Program-made: the position numbers and the translations under genes
The notes under the pieces: model-generated
The model's database searches: none
What the model saw: only the letters and a program-made list of their open reading frames with translations
What the model was told of the DNA's origin: nothing
Source: Permianibacter fluminis
GTDB taxonomy: Bacteria > Pseudomonadota > Gammaproteobacteria > Enterobacterales > Permianibacteraceae
NCBI RefSeq assembly: GCF_013179735.1
Contig: NZ_JABMEG010000002.1
Span: forward strand, 310,001-374,000
Reading direction: 5' to 3'
Length of the DNA stretch: 64,000 nucleotides
Part shown: in pieces, positions 43,667 through 59,213 of the stretch
Position numbering within the stretch: the first letter of the stretch is position 1
How the letters are laid out: each line of letters opens with the position of its first letter

Positions 43667-46316
43667 GCAGGGCGCCGGCCTGTTCGGCCGGCATCGGCGC
43701 ACCAAACAAGTAACCCTGACCAAACTCGAAGTTCATCGCCTGCAGCAATTGCAACTGGGCGCTGGTTTCGACGCCTTCTGCAACCAGTTTCAAACCGAGA
43801 TTGCTGGCCAGCAGCCGGACCCCGCTCAGCAGCTGCAGACTTTTCTGGTTGCTGCTGATCTGCTGAACAAACGAGCGATCGATTTTGACGGTGTTGAGCG
43901 GAAACTGGTGCAGATAATTCAGTGACGAGTAGCCGGTGCCGAAGTCATCGAGCAGAATCTCGATGTGCATTTCCTGCAACCGCTGCAGGAAATGCTGGGC
44001 CATATCAAAATGCTGAATCAACAGGCTCTCGGTGATTTCCAGCTTCAGGGCCTGCGCTGGCAACTCACTCTCATCGAGAATGTCGTGCACGTGGCTGAGA
44101 AAATCGCGCTGCGCCAGTTGCCGTCCCGACAGATTGACGCTGATCGACAGTTCGGTGCCGGTTTGTTGTCGCCAGGCATGTAGCTGGGTGGTGGCATCAC
44201 GCAGCACCTGCAAGCCCAGATCGTTGATGAGGCCGGTTTCTTCTGCAACCGGAATGAACAATGCCGGTGACAACAGACCTAGCTCCGGATGCTGCCAGCG
44301 CGCCAGTGCTTCAAAACCATGAATGCTCTGGCTCAGCAAATCGTAAATGGGTTGGTAATAGACCACGATTTCACCGCGGCCAATGGCGTGGCGCAAATCG
44401 GCTTCCAGCTTCAACCGGTTCAGCGCATCCTGGTGCAGGCTCTTGTCAAAGAAGCAATAACGGTTTTTGCCTTGCGCCTTGGCCTGGTACATCGCAGCGT
44501 CGGCGTCGCGAATGACCGCGTCAGCCGCGTTGTAACCGACCTGGCTGGTAGTGATGCCGATGCTGGTGCTGGTGTAGAGCCGCTGGCCTTCGAGCAGGTA
44601 AGGGGCGGCGATACTGCTCAGAATGCGCTTGGCGATTACCTCGATGTCGGCAATGGTCTGGATGTCGTCGAGCAAAATGCAGAACTCGTCACCGCCGAGC
44701 CGGGCGACGGTATCGCCGGCGCGAACGCATTGTTCCAGCCGGTGCGAGACTTCACACAGCAACTTGTCGCCACTCAGATGACCAAGGCTGTCATTGATGA
44801 TTTTGAACCGATCCAAATCCAGAAACAGCAGGGCATAGCTGAGCTTCTTGCGGCGCAAATTGCGTTGGATAGTGTGACCGAGGCGCTCGTGCAGCAGCGC
44901 CCGGTTCGGCAACCCCGTTAGCACGTCATGATGGGCATCGTGCGCCAGCTTTTCATTGATGACCTTGCGCTGTTCCAGCAAGTGTTCCAGCACGCTGTTG
45001 GTGTTGGCGAGTGCCTGGGTGCGTTCGGCGATGCGCCGCTCCAGCTCATCGTTGATGGTCTTCAATTCATGATGGGCGGTGCGCAGCGAGTCGGCATCCT
45101 GCCGGCGTTGCAAGGCCGTTGCTACATGCGAGGCGACAAACTCCAGCAGATCGGCGTCCTTGGCGGTAAAACGCGCGGACGGATCGTGACTTTGGACAAC
45201 AATGGCACCGCGCGCCACGCCATCCATGATGAGCGGCACCCCGAGCCAGGCGGCCGGCCCTTTGCCGGCGTCATAAAGCGCCGGTTGGCGCGGCTTCATC
45301 TCGGCAGCGGTCAGTATCAGCGGCTTCTGCGTGCGCAGCACTTCGGCAGTAAAAAGTGAGGAGTCATGCATGTCATCCGCGGTCAGCGTGATCACTCCGG
45401 GATTTTGCAGGTATTTGTCGACCAGATATGGCAAGGTCAATTCGCTGCGCACCGGATCGTACAGCGCGATGAAAAAATCGCGGGCATTGATTAGCTGGTT
45501 GACGATGGTGTGCACCGAGGCATAGAAGCTGTCGAGCGCGGTTGCCGTCTGGCTCTGTTCGGCAATTTCGTAGCAGGCTTCGCGCACCTGCTCGCTGCGC
45601 TGGCGCTCCAGCACCTGTTGCTGCAGCTCATCCAGCGTTTGTCGCAACTCGTGGGTGCGCTCTTCGACCTTTGCTTCCAGCGCCCGGTTGCTGTCCGCGA
45701 GGCGTTCATCGGCCTGTTTGCGCTGCACGGCAGTCGCGACATGGCCGGAAATGAACATCAGCAACTTGCGATCGCTTTGCCGATAACGCCGGTTGCGATC
45801 ATAGCTCTGTACAACCATGGCACCGAGCGTGCGATTGCCGACCTTGAGCGGGCAGCCGAGCCATTCAATGCAGTCCGAACCGACATGGCCGATTTCACCG
45901 GATGCGTGCAGCGCTTCCATGACCGTCTCATCGGCGAACACCGGTTTGCCCAGGCGAAGCACATAGCCGGTCAGCGTGCCGTGCAACTGCGAGATGGGCA
46001 CGTTCTGCATGGCGTCCTGATAGCTCTGATCGAGCGAGTCGACCATGTAGGCGAGGCTGAACGTTGAGGCGTCAGCGTCATACAGCGCGATGAAGAAATT
46101 TTCGGCGTACATCAGCTGGCGCATGATGTCATGCAGCGACTGGAAGAATTGCGCCATCGGACTGTCGGCGGCGGTGATATCGGCAATGCGGTACAGCGCG
46201 GCTTGCAACTGCGCCGAGTAGCGTCGGCGGTCGGCGATGCGCTCCAGCCGTTCGGCCCGGCGACGGACCGTCACCAGTTCCTGGCGAAGCTGTTCGAGCT
46301 CGTTGTTGTCGGTCAT
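43620..46316 (-). CDS. GAF-GAF-GGDEF-EAL cyclic di-GMP protein
   Basis: An 898-residue cytosolic signalling protein without membrane segments. A short N-terminal coiled coil, two GAF sensor domains (about 40-200 and 240-410) linked by coiled coils, a GGDEF domain and an EAL domain are present. The GGDEF motif LARLGGDEFCILLDD is intact near residue 539 and has an I-site RAGD five residues before it. The EAL domain has FEALARW (near 667), ISVNLSGRQL, LEITESL, LDDFGTGYSSLNYL, VKIDRSF and VAEGVET, so both synthesis and hydrolysis of cyclic di-GMP look possible. The stop lies 47 bp inside the 3' end of tilS on the other strand. The GAF ligands are unknown. Confidence 0.93.
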   Translation of the reverse strand: MTDNNELEQLRQELVTVRRRAERLERIADRRRYSAQLQAALYRIADITAADSPMAQFFQSLHDIMRQLMYAENFFIALYDADASTFSLAYMVDSLDQSYQDAMQNVPISQLHGTLTGYVLRLGKPVFADETVMEALHASGEIGHVGSDCIEWLGCPLKVGNRTLGAMVVQSYDRNRRYRQSDRKLLMFISGHVATAVQRKQADERLADSNRALEAKVEERTHELRQTLDELQQQVLERQRSEQVREACYEIAEQSQTATALDSFYASVHTIVNQLINARDFFIALYDPVRSELTLPYLVDKYLQNPGVITLTADDMHDSSLFTAEVLRTQKPLILTAAEMKPRQPALYDAGKGPAAWLGVPLIMDGVARGAIVVQSHDPSARFTAKDADLLEFVASHVATALQRRQDADSLRTAHHELKTINDELERRIAERTQALANTNSVLEHLLEQRKVINEKLAHDAHHDVLTGLPNRALLHERLGHTIQRNLRRKKLSYALLFLDLDRFKIINDSLGHLSGDKLLCEVSHRLEQCVRAGDTVARLGGDEFCILLDDIQTIADIEVIAKRILSSIAAPYLLEGQRLYTSTSIGITTSQVGYNAADAVIRDADAAMYQAKAQGKNRYCFFDKSLHQDALNRLKLEADLRHAIGRGEIVVYYQPIYDLLSQSIHGFEALARWQHPELGLLSPALFIPVAEETGLINDLGLQVLRDATTQLHAWRQQTGTELSISVNLSGRQLAQRDFLSHVHDILDESELPAQALKLEITESLLIQHFDMAQHFLQRLQEMHIEILLDDFGTGYSSLNYLHQFPLNTVKIDRSFVQQISSNQKSLQLLSGVRLLASNLGLKLVAEGVETSAQLQLLQAMNFEFGQGYLFGAPMPAEQAGALLSGAPHPAFAAARPA

Positions 46317-46423
46317 TGTTTTTGGGTCTGCGAGTCGGGAAAAAGGTGTTGGCTGGGGGGCCTTCGTTTTGGCGTCCTGACCACGCCATCCTTCTGCCGC
46401 GTCCTGCGCAGGAGACGCTGAAT

Positions 46424-47578
46424 TCAGCCGGGTTCGACCGGCTCGAAGAAGCGCAGGATGTCATCGCGCTGGCGCATGCCGTCTTCGTAACCCAGCTTGA
46501 TCAGCTCCTGGGTATAACCGGATTCGAATAGCAGATAGGACAGGATGGTTGAACCGGCGCGGCCGCTGATCCCGACCCGGCGGAAGAAGAAACGGGCCGT
46601 GCGTGGCAACTCGCGGGCAAACTTGCCGGACAGCGCCGACAAATCTTCGCTCGGCGAAATCACCAGCGTCTCGACCGGTTTCAGATTGATGCCATTGGCG
46701 GCACGGACATCGGCCGGAATTTTCGAAATGGTGTTGTTGATCCGCTGCAGCCGTTCGAGATCGCTGTCGAGCGAATCGATGAACACGCTGTCGAGCACAT
46801 GACCGGCAATTTCGGCCAGCGTCGGATAATTTTTGGCGACCACCCGGCCACGGCTTTCATCGCGCACCGGGTCCACCCCGACCACCATGACCCGGCTCGC
46901 GCCCAGATGCAGGGCCGGGCTGATTGGCGCCAGAAAACGCACGGCGCCGTCACCAAAATATTCGCGATTGATTTTGACTGCCGGAAAGACCAACGGAATG
47001 GCGCTCGATGCCATCAGGTGTTGCAGCTGCAGGCGGGTGCGGGCGCCGGCGCGGCGATAGCGGCGCCAGGTTTCCAACTCGGAATGGCCTTCAAAGAAGC
47101 TGACCGACTCGCCGGAGTTGTAACCGGAGCAGGTGACCGATACCGCGTACAAGTGGCCGGCGTTGATGGCCGGAGCAATCTCCTGAAACGGCACCACCTT
47201 GCTGAGCAGATCACGCAGCGGCGTGTTGTCGAGCAGGCTCAGCGCCGGTACGGTTCGCTGCCGGCCGCGCAGTACCGCGCCCATCCAGCGCAAGGAATTG
47301 GCGCTCATGCCGAGAAAATCAGAACGGTAGATATGGTCGGCGTGAAAGTTGGCCCAGACATGTTCCAGCCGGCGCATGCCGATCCGAAACCGGGAGGCGT
47401 AACAGGCCAGCACGCTGGCATTGATGGCACCGGCCGAGGTGCCGCAGATAATCGGAAACGGAACGGTCTTGTGGTCGGGCAACAATTCGCTGACTGCTTT
47501 CAGCACGCCCACCTGATAGGCGGCCCGGGCGCCACCGCCGGTGAGCACCAAGGCTGTACGATTGGCTTGTTGCGTCAT
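46424..47578 (-). CDS. Patatin-like phospholipase
   Basis: A 384-residue patatin-family serine hydrolase. The oxyanion-hole motif is LTGGGARAAYQVGVLKA at the N terminus, the nucleophile Ser is in ICGTSAGAINASVLA, and the catalytic Asp is in EYFGDGAVR. There is no signal peptide, so it probably acts on the cytoplasmic side of the membrane on phospholipids or acyl esters. A C-terminal region of about 100 residues after the catalytic Asp is typical of the bacterial patatins annotated DUF3336-less RssA-like proteins. It is 107 bp upstream of the GGDEF-EAL gene on the same strand and could be cotranscribed with it. Confidence 0.9.
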   Translation of the reverse strand: MTQQANRTALVLTGGGARAAYQVGVLKAVSELLPDHKTVPFPIICGTSAGAINASVLACYASRFRIGMRRLEHVWANFHADHIYRSDFLGMSANSLRWMGAVLRGRQRTVPALSLLDNTPLRDLLSKVVPFQEIAPAINAGHLYAVSVTCSGYNSGESVSFFEGHSELETWRRYRRAGARTRLQLQHLMASSAIPLVFPAVKINREYFGDGAVRFLAPISPALHLGASRVMVVGVDPVRDESRGRVVAKNYPTLAEIAGHVLDSVFIDSLDSDLERLQRINNTISKIPADVRAANGINLKPVETLVISPSEDLSALSGKFARELPRTARFFFRRVGISGRAGSTILSYLLFESGYTQELIKLGYEDGMRQRDDILRFFEPVEPG

Positions 47579-47667
47579 GTTGTTCTGATTTTCCTGAGCC
47601 TATGACTAGTGTAGCTGGCGTTGGCAGAACAACAGATCGGATGCGCGGAAAAGCGTGGTGGCTTGAC

Positions 47668-48384
47668 TCAGGGCTGACGTGCGGTGGTTTGTATCGCGGC
47701 GGTGCCGGCGGCCAGCGGCGCGCTGACTTTGTGACCTCCGGCGGTGGTGACGGTGCGGCGGTCCTGCACGACAAACCAGTGATTGTAAAACGCGTCCAGC
47801 ACCCGGCTCGGGTACCAGCCCTGGCCATAGGAGCCGTTGTAACGCGCCAGCGCCGGCGCCAAGCGTTCCCGTTCCTTGGCCAGATAAATTTTCAGGATGG
47901 CGCAGCCATAGCGCAGGTTGGTGTCGATATCGAACAGGTTGTCGGTCGGTTCGCCGATTTCCTCGCGCCAGAATGGCATCACCTGCATCAGGCCGCGGGC
48001 CCCGGCTTTGGAAATGGCAAAGCGATCAAAGCGGCTCTCGACATCAATGACCGACAGCACCAATTGCGGGTTCAGGCCAAACTCGGTCGCGATGGCATGA
48101 ACCCGACGCAGCACATGCAGCCGTTCGGTATCGGGAATTTTTGGTGCCCGTTTGTTGAGTCGGCCGGTCATGTCGACCAGCCAGACCTGGGCTTCGTATT
48201 TGTCGCTGAAATTATGTTGTTCGGTCAGCGCGGTTTTGATCTGCGCCCGCACCTCGTCGCTCGGACGTTCCTGCTGACCGGCCAGCACCGGCAACGGCAT
48301 GGCCATGGCAGCGGCCAGCAGCAGACCAGCGACACGGCTGACTACACGGCCGACCCTGCGGCAGCGCGATAAGCGCGACCGCAT
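47668..48384 (-). CDS. Lytic transglycosylase, SLT domain
   Basis: A 238-residue periplasmic lytic transglycosylase. It cuts the MurNAc-GlcNAc bond of peptidoglycan with 1,6-anhydro ring formation. The catalytic Glu is in LVLSVIDVESRFDRFAIS, followed by KAGARGLMQVMPFW and LARYNGSYGQGWYP, which complete the family 1 SLT fold. I start it at the ATG at 48384, giving MRSRLSRCRRVGRVVSRVAG plus a hydrophobic core ending PVLAG, a plausible signal peptide. The open frame reaches 48504, but that would overlap proS and gives no signal sequence at the N terminus. It lies 49 bp downstream of proS on the same strand. Confidence 0.88.
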   Translation of the reverse strand: MRSRLSRCRRVGRVVSRVAGLLLAAAMAMPLPVLAGQQERPSDEVRAQIKTALTEQHNFSDKYEAQVWLVDMTGRLNKRAPKIPDTERLHVLRRVHAIATEFGLNPQLVLSVIDVESRFDRFAISKAGARGLMQVMPFWREEIGEPTDNLFDIDTNLRYGCAILKIYLAKERERLAPALARYNGSYGQGWYPSRVLDAFYNHWFVVQDRRTVTTAGGHKVSAPLAAGTAAIQTTARQP

Positions 48385-48433
48385 GGCAGCGGCGGGCACC
48401 CGGTTAGCGGGTGCTCGATAACCGGGATCCCGG

Positions 48434-50161
48434 TTACGGGGCCAGTGCGGTTTTGAGCTGGGCAACAACGCCATCAAGCGCGACATGCTGGGGCTCTTTC
48501 TCACGACGGGACTTCAGTTCGACCTTGCCTTCGGCCAGGCCGCGCTCACCAATGACGATACGGTAGGGAATGCCGAGCAGGTCGGCGTCGGCAAACATCA
48601 CGCCGGCGCGTTCGTTACGGTCATCAAACACCACCTCGATGCCGGCATTCTGCAGCTCCGAGTATAGTTTGTCCGCGGCCGCGCGCACGGTTTCGGAACG
48701 GCCGAGGTTCATCGGTGCCAGCACCACCTGCCACGGCGCCAAGGCCACCGGCCAGACGATACCGTTATCGTCGTAGTGCTGCTCAATGGCGGCGGCAACG
48801 ATGCGCGAGACACCAATGCCGTAACAGCCCATCGGCATCACCACTTGCTTGCCCTGCTCATCGAGCACGGTCGCTTTCATGGCGGCGGAATAGCGGGTGC
48901 CCAGCGCGAAGATATGGCCGACTTCGATCCCGCGCTTGATGGTCAGCGTGCCTTTGCCATCCGGCGCAGCATCGCCTTCAACCACGTTGCGGAAATCGCC
49001 GACGCTGTGGATGACGGCGTCACGCTCCCAGTTGCTGCCGGTGTAGTGGTAATCCGAATCGTTGGCGCCGCTGATGAAATCGGCGAGCACTGCTGCCTCG
49101 CGATCGACCAGGACCGGAATCGTCAGTCCGGAGGGACCAATCGAGCCCGGCTCGCAGCCGAGTTTTTCCTTGATCAGTGCATCCGGTGCCAGCTCGACAT
49201 CGGCGCCGAGCAGCGGATGCTTGGCGCATTTGATCAGGTTCAGTTCGTGATCGCCGCGCAGGCAGACGGCAACCAGATGGCGGCCTTCGCCTTCGCCGGT
49301 GGCTGCGCCTAGCAAAACCATCGTTTTCACGGTTTGTTTGGCATCGACCTTGAAGAACGCTGCCACGTCGCTGATCGATTTGACGTTCGGGGTGTGCACG
49401 CGGGTCAGCGCCTGCGTTGCGGCCGGACGGGTTTGCGTCGGTGCCAGCGCGCTGGCGAGCTCGACGTTGGCGGCGTAATCGCTGGCCGACGAAAACGCAA
49501 TCGCATCTTCACCGCTCGATGCCAGCACATGGAATTCATGCGAGGCGTTGCCGCCAATGGCGCCGGTGTCGGCCTGCACGGCGCGGAAGTCGAGGCCCAA
49601 CCGGCGGAAAATTGCCGAGTAGGTTTGGTACATCAAATCGTAAGTCTGTTTCAGCGACTCATCGTTGACGTGGAAGGAGTAGGCATCCTTCATCAGGAAT
49701 TCGCGCGCGCGCATGACGCCAAAACGCGGCCGCACTTCGTCACGGAATTTGGTCTGGATCTGATACAGGTTCAGTGGCAATTGCTTGTAGCTGCGCACTT
49801 CGTTGCGCACCAGATCGGTGATCACTTCTTCATGGGTCGGGCCGAGCAGGAAGTCGCCTTGCTTGCGGTCTTTGATCCGCAGCAGTTCCGGGCCGAACTT
49901 GGCCCAGCGGCCGGATTCCACCCACAGCTCGGCCGGTTGCACCACCGGCATCAGCACTTCAATCGCGCCCGACTTATTCATTTCCTCGCGGACGATGTTC
50001 TCTACCTTGCGCAGTACCCGCAGCCCGGTCGGCAGCCAGTTGTACAGGCCGGAGGCGAGCTTGCGGATAAGGCCGGCGCGCAGCATCAGCTGGTGGCTGA
50101 TGAGCTCGGCATCGTTCGGGGTTTCACGCAGAGTGCAAAGCGGGTACTGGGACAGGCGCAT
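48434..50161 (-). CDS. proS: Prolyl-tRNA synthetase (bacterial type)
   Basis: A 575-residue class II aminoacyl-tRNA synthetase. Motif 1 is around [21 protein letters not shown], motif 2 around [23 protein letters not shown], and motif 3 around [17 protein letters not shown]. Between motifs 2 and 3 is the INS editing domain (about 230-400), which hydrolyses mischarged Ala-tRNA(Pro). The C-terminal anticodon-binding domain is near 475-575. The length is the usual one for the E. coli-type enzyme. Confidence 0.97.
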   Translation of the reverse strand: MRLSQYPLCTLRETPNDAELISHQLMLRAGLIRKLASGLYNWLPTGLRVLRKVENIVREEMNKSGAIEVLMPVVQPAELWVESGRWAKFGPELLRIKDRKQGDFLLGPTHEEVITDLVRNEVRSYKQLPLNLYQIQTKFRDEVRPRFGVMRAREFLMKDAYSFHVNDESLKQTYDLMYQTYSAIFRRLGLDFRAVQADTGAIGGNASHEFHVLASSGEDAIAFSSASDYAANVELASALAPTQTRPAATQALTRVHTPNVKSISDVAAFFKVDAKQTVKTMVLLGAATGEGEGRHLVAVCLRGDHELNLIKCAKHPLLGADVELAPDALIKEKLGCEPGSIGPSGLTIPVLVDREAAVLADFISGANDSDYHYTGSNWERDAVIHSVGDFRNVVEGDAAPDGKGTLTIKRGIEVGHIFALGTRYSAAMKATVLDEQGKQVVMPMGCYGIGVSRIVAAAIEQHYDDNGIVWPVALAPWQVVLAPMNLGRSETVRAAADKLYSELQNAGIEVVFDDRNERAGVMFADADLLGIPYRIVIGERGLAEGKVELKSRREKEPQHVALDGVVAQLKTALAP

Positions 50162-50595
50162 GGTGGGGGATGAGGTCCGTGGTGGTTATTGTCCGCCGGC
50201 GAGGCCGAGGGGCATTGTCAGGAGAATAGCCGGCGATTCTAGCAAGGCGGGCAGGCCGAGGGCAGGTTTGCTGCGCCGCTTTGCGCGTTCTGGCGACTGC
50301 GATGGCCGATCCGGCTTGCGCCTGGGTGAAAAAGGCGGATTGGGAACGGTTGAATGCTCGACAAGGTGCCTGACCACGACATCACCGTTCGGGCTGGTAA
50401 CGGGCGGCAAACGCGATCGCCGATGCCGCGACCGGCAAAATACCGACCGCCGCGCCATCTGAGCACTTTTCATCCATTCCCCACCCCTTTAGAATCCGCG
50501 CCCCGACCCCACCTGAAGGGGCAGGCACCGTTGTTGACCAACCGTTCCTGAAACGGGTTCTGGGAAAACAGGTTCTGAGATTAAGAGGTTCTGCC
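50162..50595. other. Intergenic region between proS and fmdB
   Basis: A 434-bp divergent region with no credible gene. It contains a candidate -10 box TAGAAT at 50490-50495, 17 bp after a weak TTTTCA, followed by CCGCGCC, and a degenerate tandem array directly before the fmdB start. Nothing else is recognised in it. Confidence 0.5.
50541..50593. repeat. Four degenerate 14-16 bp tandem units before fmdB
   Basis: GGTTCTG recurs at 50556, 50571 and 50587, with a variant (CGTTCCTG) at 50543. The spacing is 14-16 bp. The last unit ends two bases before the ATG of the zinc-ribbon gene, so the array contains the ribosome-binding region (AAGAGG). Confidence 0.7.
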
Positions 50596-50886
50596 ATGCC
50601 GATTTATGAGTACCGTTGCACCAGCTGTGGCCACGAACTGGAAAAGCTGCAGAAAATGTCGGATCCGGAACTGACCGATTGCCCGGCCTGCACCACGCCG
50701 AACCTGAAGAAGCTGATTTCGGCAGCAGGATTCCAGCTCAAAGGCAATGGCTGGTACGCCACCGACTTCAAGGGCGCGCCGAAAAAGGCCGCCGGCGCCG
50801 AAACGGACAAGCCGGCAGCGGCCGGCGGTTGCGGTGCGCCTGCCTGCGCAACGGCCTGTGCGGGCGGTAGCGACAGCGTCAACTGA
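50596..50886 (+). CDS. FmdB family zinc-ribbon protein
   Basis: A 96-residue protein. The FmdB regulatory-type zinc ribbon is the N-terminal half: YEYRCTSCGHELEKLQKMSD followed by DCPACTTPNLKKLIS, giving two CxxC pairs. The tail is an alanine/lysine linker ending in extra cysteines (GGCGAPACATACAGG), common in the family. The function is unknown in most bacteria. I recall that in many gammaproteobacteria the gene sits by aspS; here it is alone between proS (divergent) and gltB. It has its own terminator. Confidence 0.85.
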   Translation: MPIYEYRCTSCGHELEKLQKMSDPELTDCPACTTPNLKKLISAAGFQLKGNGWYATDFKGAPKKAAGAETDKPAAAGGCGAPACATACAGGSDSVN

Positions 50887-50923
50887 GTCGCTGGCGACAC
50901 ATTCGCCTGACCCGGCGTAACGT

Positions 50924-50959
50924 AAAAAAAGAGCGGCCTTTGCAGTCGCTCTTTTTTTT
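50924..50959 (+). terminator. Intrinsic terminator after fmdB
   Basis: AAAAAAAGAGCG (50924-50935 region) pairs with CGCTCTTTTTTTT around 50947-50959 across a short loop, giving a stem ending in a T-run. Confidence 0.85.
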
Positions 50960-51227
50960 GCGGCGACTTTTTTGGCGGGGGTAAGGTCGGTGACGACAGA
51001 TGCCATGGCCGCAGGTGCGGGAAATTTCTGCCCCGAAGACGTGTTCCGTTGAGGCTGGCTGCAGTGAGCCTGGCTTCGGCAACTGGAGGCTGAAAGCCGC
51101 GCGGGACATCACCGGGCCCGACCTGAATACGAATTCAGCGGCCGGGGATATGAATCTCATGCATATCAGCGCATAAAGTTTCGCTATACCCCTTCATTTA
51201 AACAGGAATTCTTGCTATTGCTGCACG

Positions 51228-51268
51228 GCAACAGCATAAACATCCACTACAGCCGCCCATGCTGTTGC
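51228..51268 (+). promoter_or_regulatory. 10-bp inverted repeat in the gltB leader
   Basis: GCAACAGCAT (51228-51237) and ATGCTGTTGC (51259-51268) are exact inverses with a 21-bp loop, ending 24 bp before the gltB ATG. It could be an operator for the nitrogen or glutamate response or an RNA stem close to the ribosome site (GGAG at 51282). Confidence 0.5.
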
Positions 51269-51292
51269 ATCGACCCGTGATGGAGACCGGTC

Positions 51293-57165
<5,873 letters not shown>

Positions 57166-57171
57166 GTTTTG

Positions 57172-57227
57172 GTAGGAGCGAGCTTGCTCGCGATGGCTCG
57201 CCGTATCGCGAGCAAGCTCGCCCCTAC
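57172..57227. repeat. REP-like inverted pair, family A, after gltD
   Basis: Arms at 57172-57194 (beginning GTAGGAGCGAGC) and 57205-57227 (ending GCTCGCCCCTAC) are inverted with one mismatch over 23 nt. Each arm has the palindrome GCGAGC-TT-GCTCGC. It may stabilise the gltBD mRNA 3' end. Confidence 0.88.
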
Positions 57228-57336
57228 AAAGCAACCCTAGGATGGGATCTGTTCTCGCACGTCCTGTGCGCCACGGCATTTGTGCATTCCTGCAAGGCAA
57301 AGCGCAGCGGGCCCACCATTCCCCACATCTGACTGC

Positions 57337-57366
57337 GGCGGCTCCGCTACGCTTGAGCCGCCCTAC
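57337..57366. repeat. REP-like palindrome, family B, single copy
   Basis: The element begins GGCGGCTCCG and ends CTTGAGCCGCCCTAC, closely matching the right arm at 3721-3751. It lies between gltD and a minus-strand orphan. Of the surrounding 57228-57440 I recognise nothing else. Confidence 0.75.
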
Positions 57367-57440
57367 CTCACTCTTTTGATCGAAGTGCTGGCCGGGAAAT
57401 GTTTTGACATCTGTCGTAAACATATCCCGACCGTTCGGGC

Positions 57441-57800
57441 TCAGTTCGTGACCCAATACACACCACTAGTTCCTTTATCCCACAAAGCTTCAAGCTCAGG
57501 ATGTTCGTTTCTAATGGTTTTCACTCTCTCTTGATTCCACTTCACATCAGTCACATAGGTCACCATTAACAGCGATGAACGAACTGACTGAAACTTCAAA
57601 TAAAGCTTGCCGTCTTGAATTAGAAAGTCCGTTGTCGAGACTGCATCATCCGCCTGTCGCGTCACCACATGCTCCCCAATTTTCAGCGATGTCGGAGAGA
57701 GGACGGCCCTGTAAACCTCTACCTCACGACCAATCGGAACGAAAGTCAGGGAAACAAGCAAGAGCGAAAGCATGGTTATGTAGGTGAACTTTGCTTTCAT
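57441..57800 (-). CDS. Hypothetical exported or membrane-anchored protein
   Basis: A 119-residue orphan that I do not recognise. Residues 1-25 (MKAKFTYITMLSLLLVSLTFV) form a signal peptide or single membrane anchor without a lipobox, and the rest is a small soluble domain with strands such as VYRAVLSPTSLKIGEHVV and KLYLKFQSVRSSLLMVTYV. Base composition is AT-richer than the flanking gltD and lpxH. It is 149 bp downstream of lpxH on the same strand and could be read from it. It is a plausible small envelope protein; evidence for coding is the clean signal peptide and the ATG. Confidence 0.55.
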   Translation of the reverse strand: MKAKFTYITMLSLLLVSLTFVPIGREVEVYRAVLSPTSLKIGEHVVTRQADDAVSTTDFLIQDGKLYLKFQSVRSSLLMVTYVTDVKWNQERVKTIRNEHPELEALWDKGTSGVYWVTN

Positions 57801-57949
57801 CTAACGTTCCTCATAGCCTGCGTCTCACCACGGCGAAATGCGTCTTTGAAGAAATCAAACATAACTTGGCTATGGGGCCGGCAGTTGCCTGTCGGGCCAT
57901 ATCAGGCCTTAAAGTCGCTGCTCCACGTATCGTGGAAATGTTTGATAGC

Positions 57950-58666
57950 TCAAACCAACGTAACCAACTCCATTTCCACATCACACTTCACAATCTTCGC
58001 ACTGTGATGCCAGTCGCCCAAAACAATCCGCTCCGCCGCTTTGCCGCGCAGGGTAAAGCCATGGACCGCCGGCCGGTGGGTGTGGCCGTGTATGCAGTGC
58101 CAGACATCGTGCCGGGCCATGTGCAGTTCCAGCGTTTGCGGGTTCACGTCGGTGATGTATTCGGCTTTGTTTTGCTGGCTGTCGTGGCTCTTGCGGCGCA
58201 GATCGGCGGCGATGGCTTTGCGTTCGGCCAGCGGTTTGGCGAGAAAAGCCTGCCGCCAGGCCGGTGAGCGGACCATTTCGCGAAAATGCTGGTAGTCCAT
58301 GTCATCGCTGCAGAGCTGGTCGCCGTGCAGCAGCAGGGTACGTTGGCCGGCGAGTTCAACGACGGTTTCATCAGCCAGCAAACGGCCGCCGCAGCTGTCG
58401 GCAAAGCCTTCGCCGAGCAGGAAGTCGCGGTTGCCATGGACAAACGCGAGTTTGCCACCGTGATCGGCAAAAGCGCGGAAAGTGGCCATCACCTTGGCGT
58501 TGAAGGCGTCGTCATCATCATCGCCAACCCAGGCTTCAAACAAGTCGCCCAGCACATACAAGGCCTGCGCCTTGCTGGCTTTCTCGTGCATGAAGCGGAA
58601 GAAAAGGGCCGTCGAGTCGGTGGCTTCTTCACACAGGTGCAAGTCGGAGATCAGGTAGGTCGTCAT
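57950..58666 (-). CDS. lpxH: UDP-2,3-diacylglucosamine diphosphatase LpxH
   Basis: A 238-residue Mn-dependent calcineurin-like phosphoesterase that cuts UDP-2,3-diacylglucosamine to lipid X, the lipid A step between LpxD and LpxB. The metal-binding motifs are all visible: ISDLHLCEE, LGDLFEAWVGDDDDD, FVHGNRDFLLG, LLHGDQLCSDD and CIHGHTHRPAVH. The family start MTTYLISDLHL is at 58666; the frame is open to 58744 but that part is not conserved. It lies beside ppiB and cysS, as in many gammaproteobacteria. Confidence 0.95.
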   Translation of the reverse strand: MTTYLISDLHLCEEATDSTALFFRFMHEKASKAQALYVLGDLFEAWVGDDDDDAFNAKVMATFRAFADHGGKLAFVHGNRDFLLGEGFADSCGGRLLADETVVELAGQRTLLLHGDQLCSDDMDYQHFREMVRSPAWRQAFLAKPLAERKAIAADLRRKSHDSQQNKAEYITDVNPQTLELHMARHDVWHCIHGHTHRPAVHGFTLRGKAAERIVLGDWHHSAKIVKCDVEMELVTLV

Positions 58667-58718
58667 GGTTTTCGTCCGCACAAAATAATCGCGCCCACCG
58701 AAGTGGGCGCGCCGTACC

Positions 58719-59213
58719 TTATTCAGTGACAGTGACCTTTTCAATCACCACATCGTCAACCGGCACATCCGAGTGACCACCGCTGCGGCCGGTGGCGACA
58801 GTCTTGATCTTGTTGACCACGTCCATGCCGTCCTTGACCTGACCGAATACGCAGTAGCCCCAGCCTTGCACCGATTCCGATTTGAAATCGAGGAAGTCGT
58901 TGTCTTTGACGTTGATGAAGAACTGCGCCGAGGCCGAGTGCGGTTCGCTGGTGCGGGCCATGGCGATGGTGCCGGTCTTGTTCGAGACGCCGTTGTTGGC
59001 TTCGTTCTTGATGGTGGCCTTGGTCGATTTCTGGTTCATGCCCGGCTCAAAGCCGCCGCCCTGGATCATGAAGCCGTTGATGACGCGATGGAAAATGGTG
59101 TTGTTGTAATGGCCCGAGCGGCAGTAGTCGAGGAAATTGGCGACCGTGATCGGGGCCTTGTCGGCGAACAGTTCGAGGGTAATGTCGCCGTGATTGGTGT
59201 GCAGCGTGACCAT
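58719..59213 (-). CDS. ppiB: Peptidyl-prolyl cis-trans isomerase B (cyclophilin)
   Basis: A 164-residue cytoplasmic cyclophilin that speeds proline isomerisation during folding. Signature blocks are [16 protein letters not shown] (catalytic Arg), [20 protein letters not shown] and [19 protein letters not shown]. It has no signal peptide, so it is PpiB and not PpiA. The ribosome site AGGTGA precedes the ATG. It lies 52 bp upstream of lpxH on the same strand and is divergent from cysS. Confidence 0.95.
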   Translation of the reverse strand: MVTLHTNHGDITLELFADKAPITVANFLDYCRSGHYNNTIFHRVINGFMIQGGGFEPGMNQKSTKATIKNEANNGVSNKTGTIAMARTSEPHSASAQFFINVKDNDFLDFKSESVQGWGYCVFGQVKDGMDVVNKIKTVATGRSGGHSDVPVDDVVIEKVTVTE

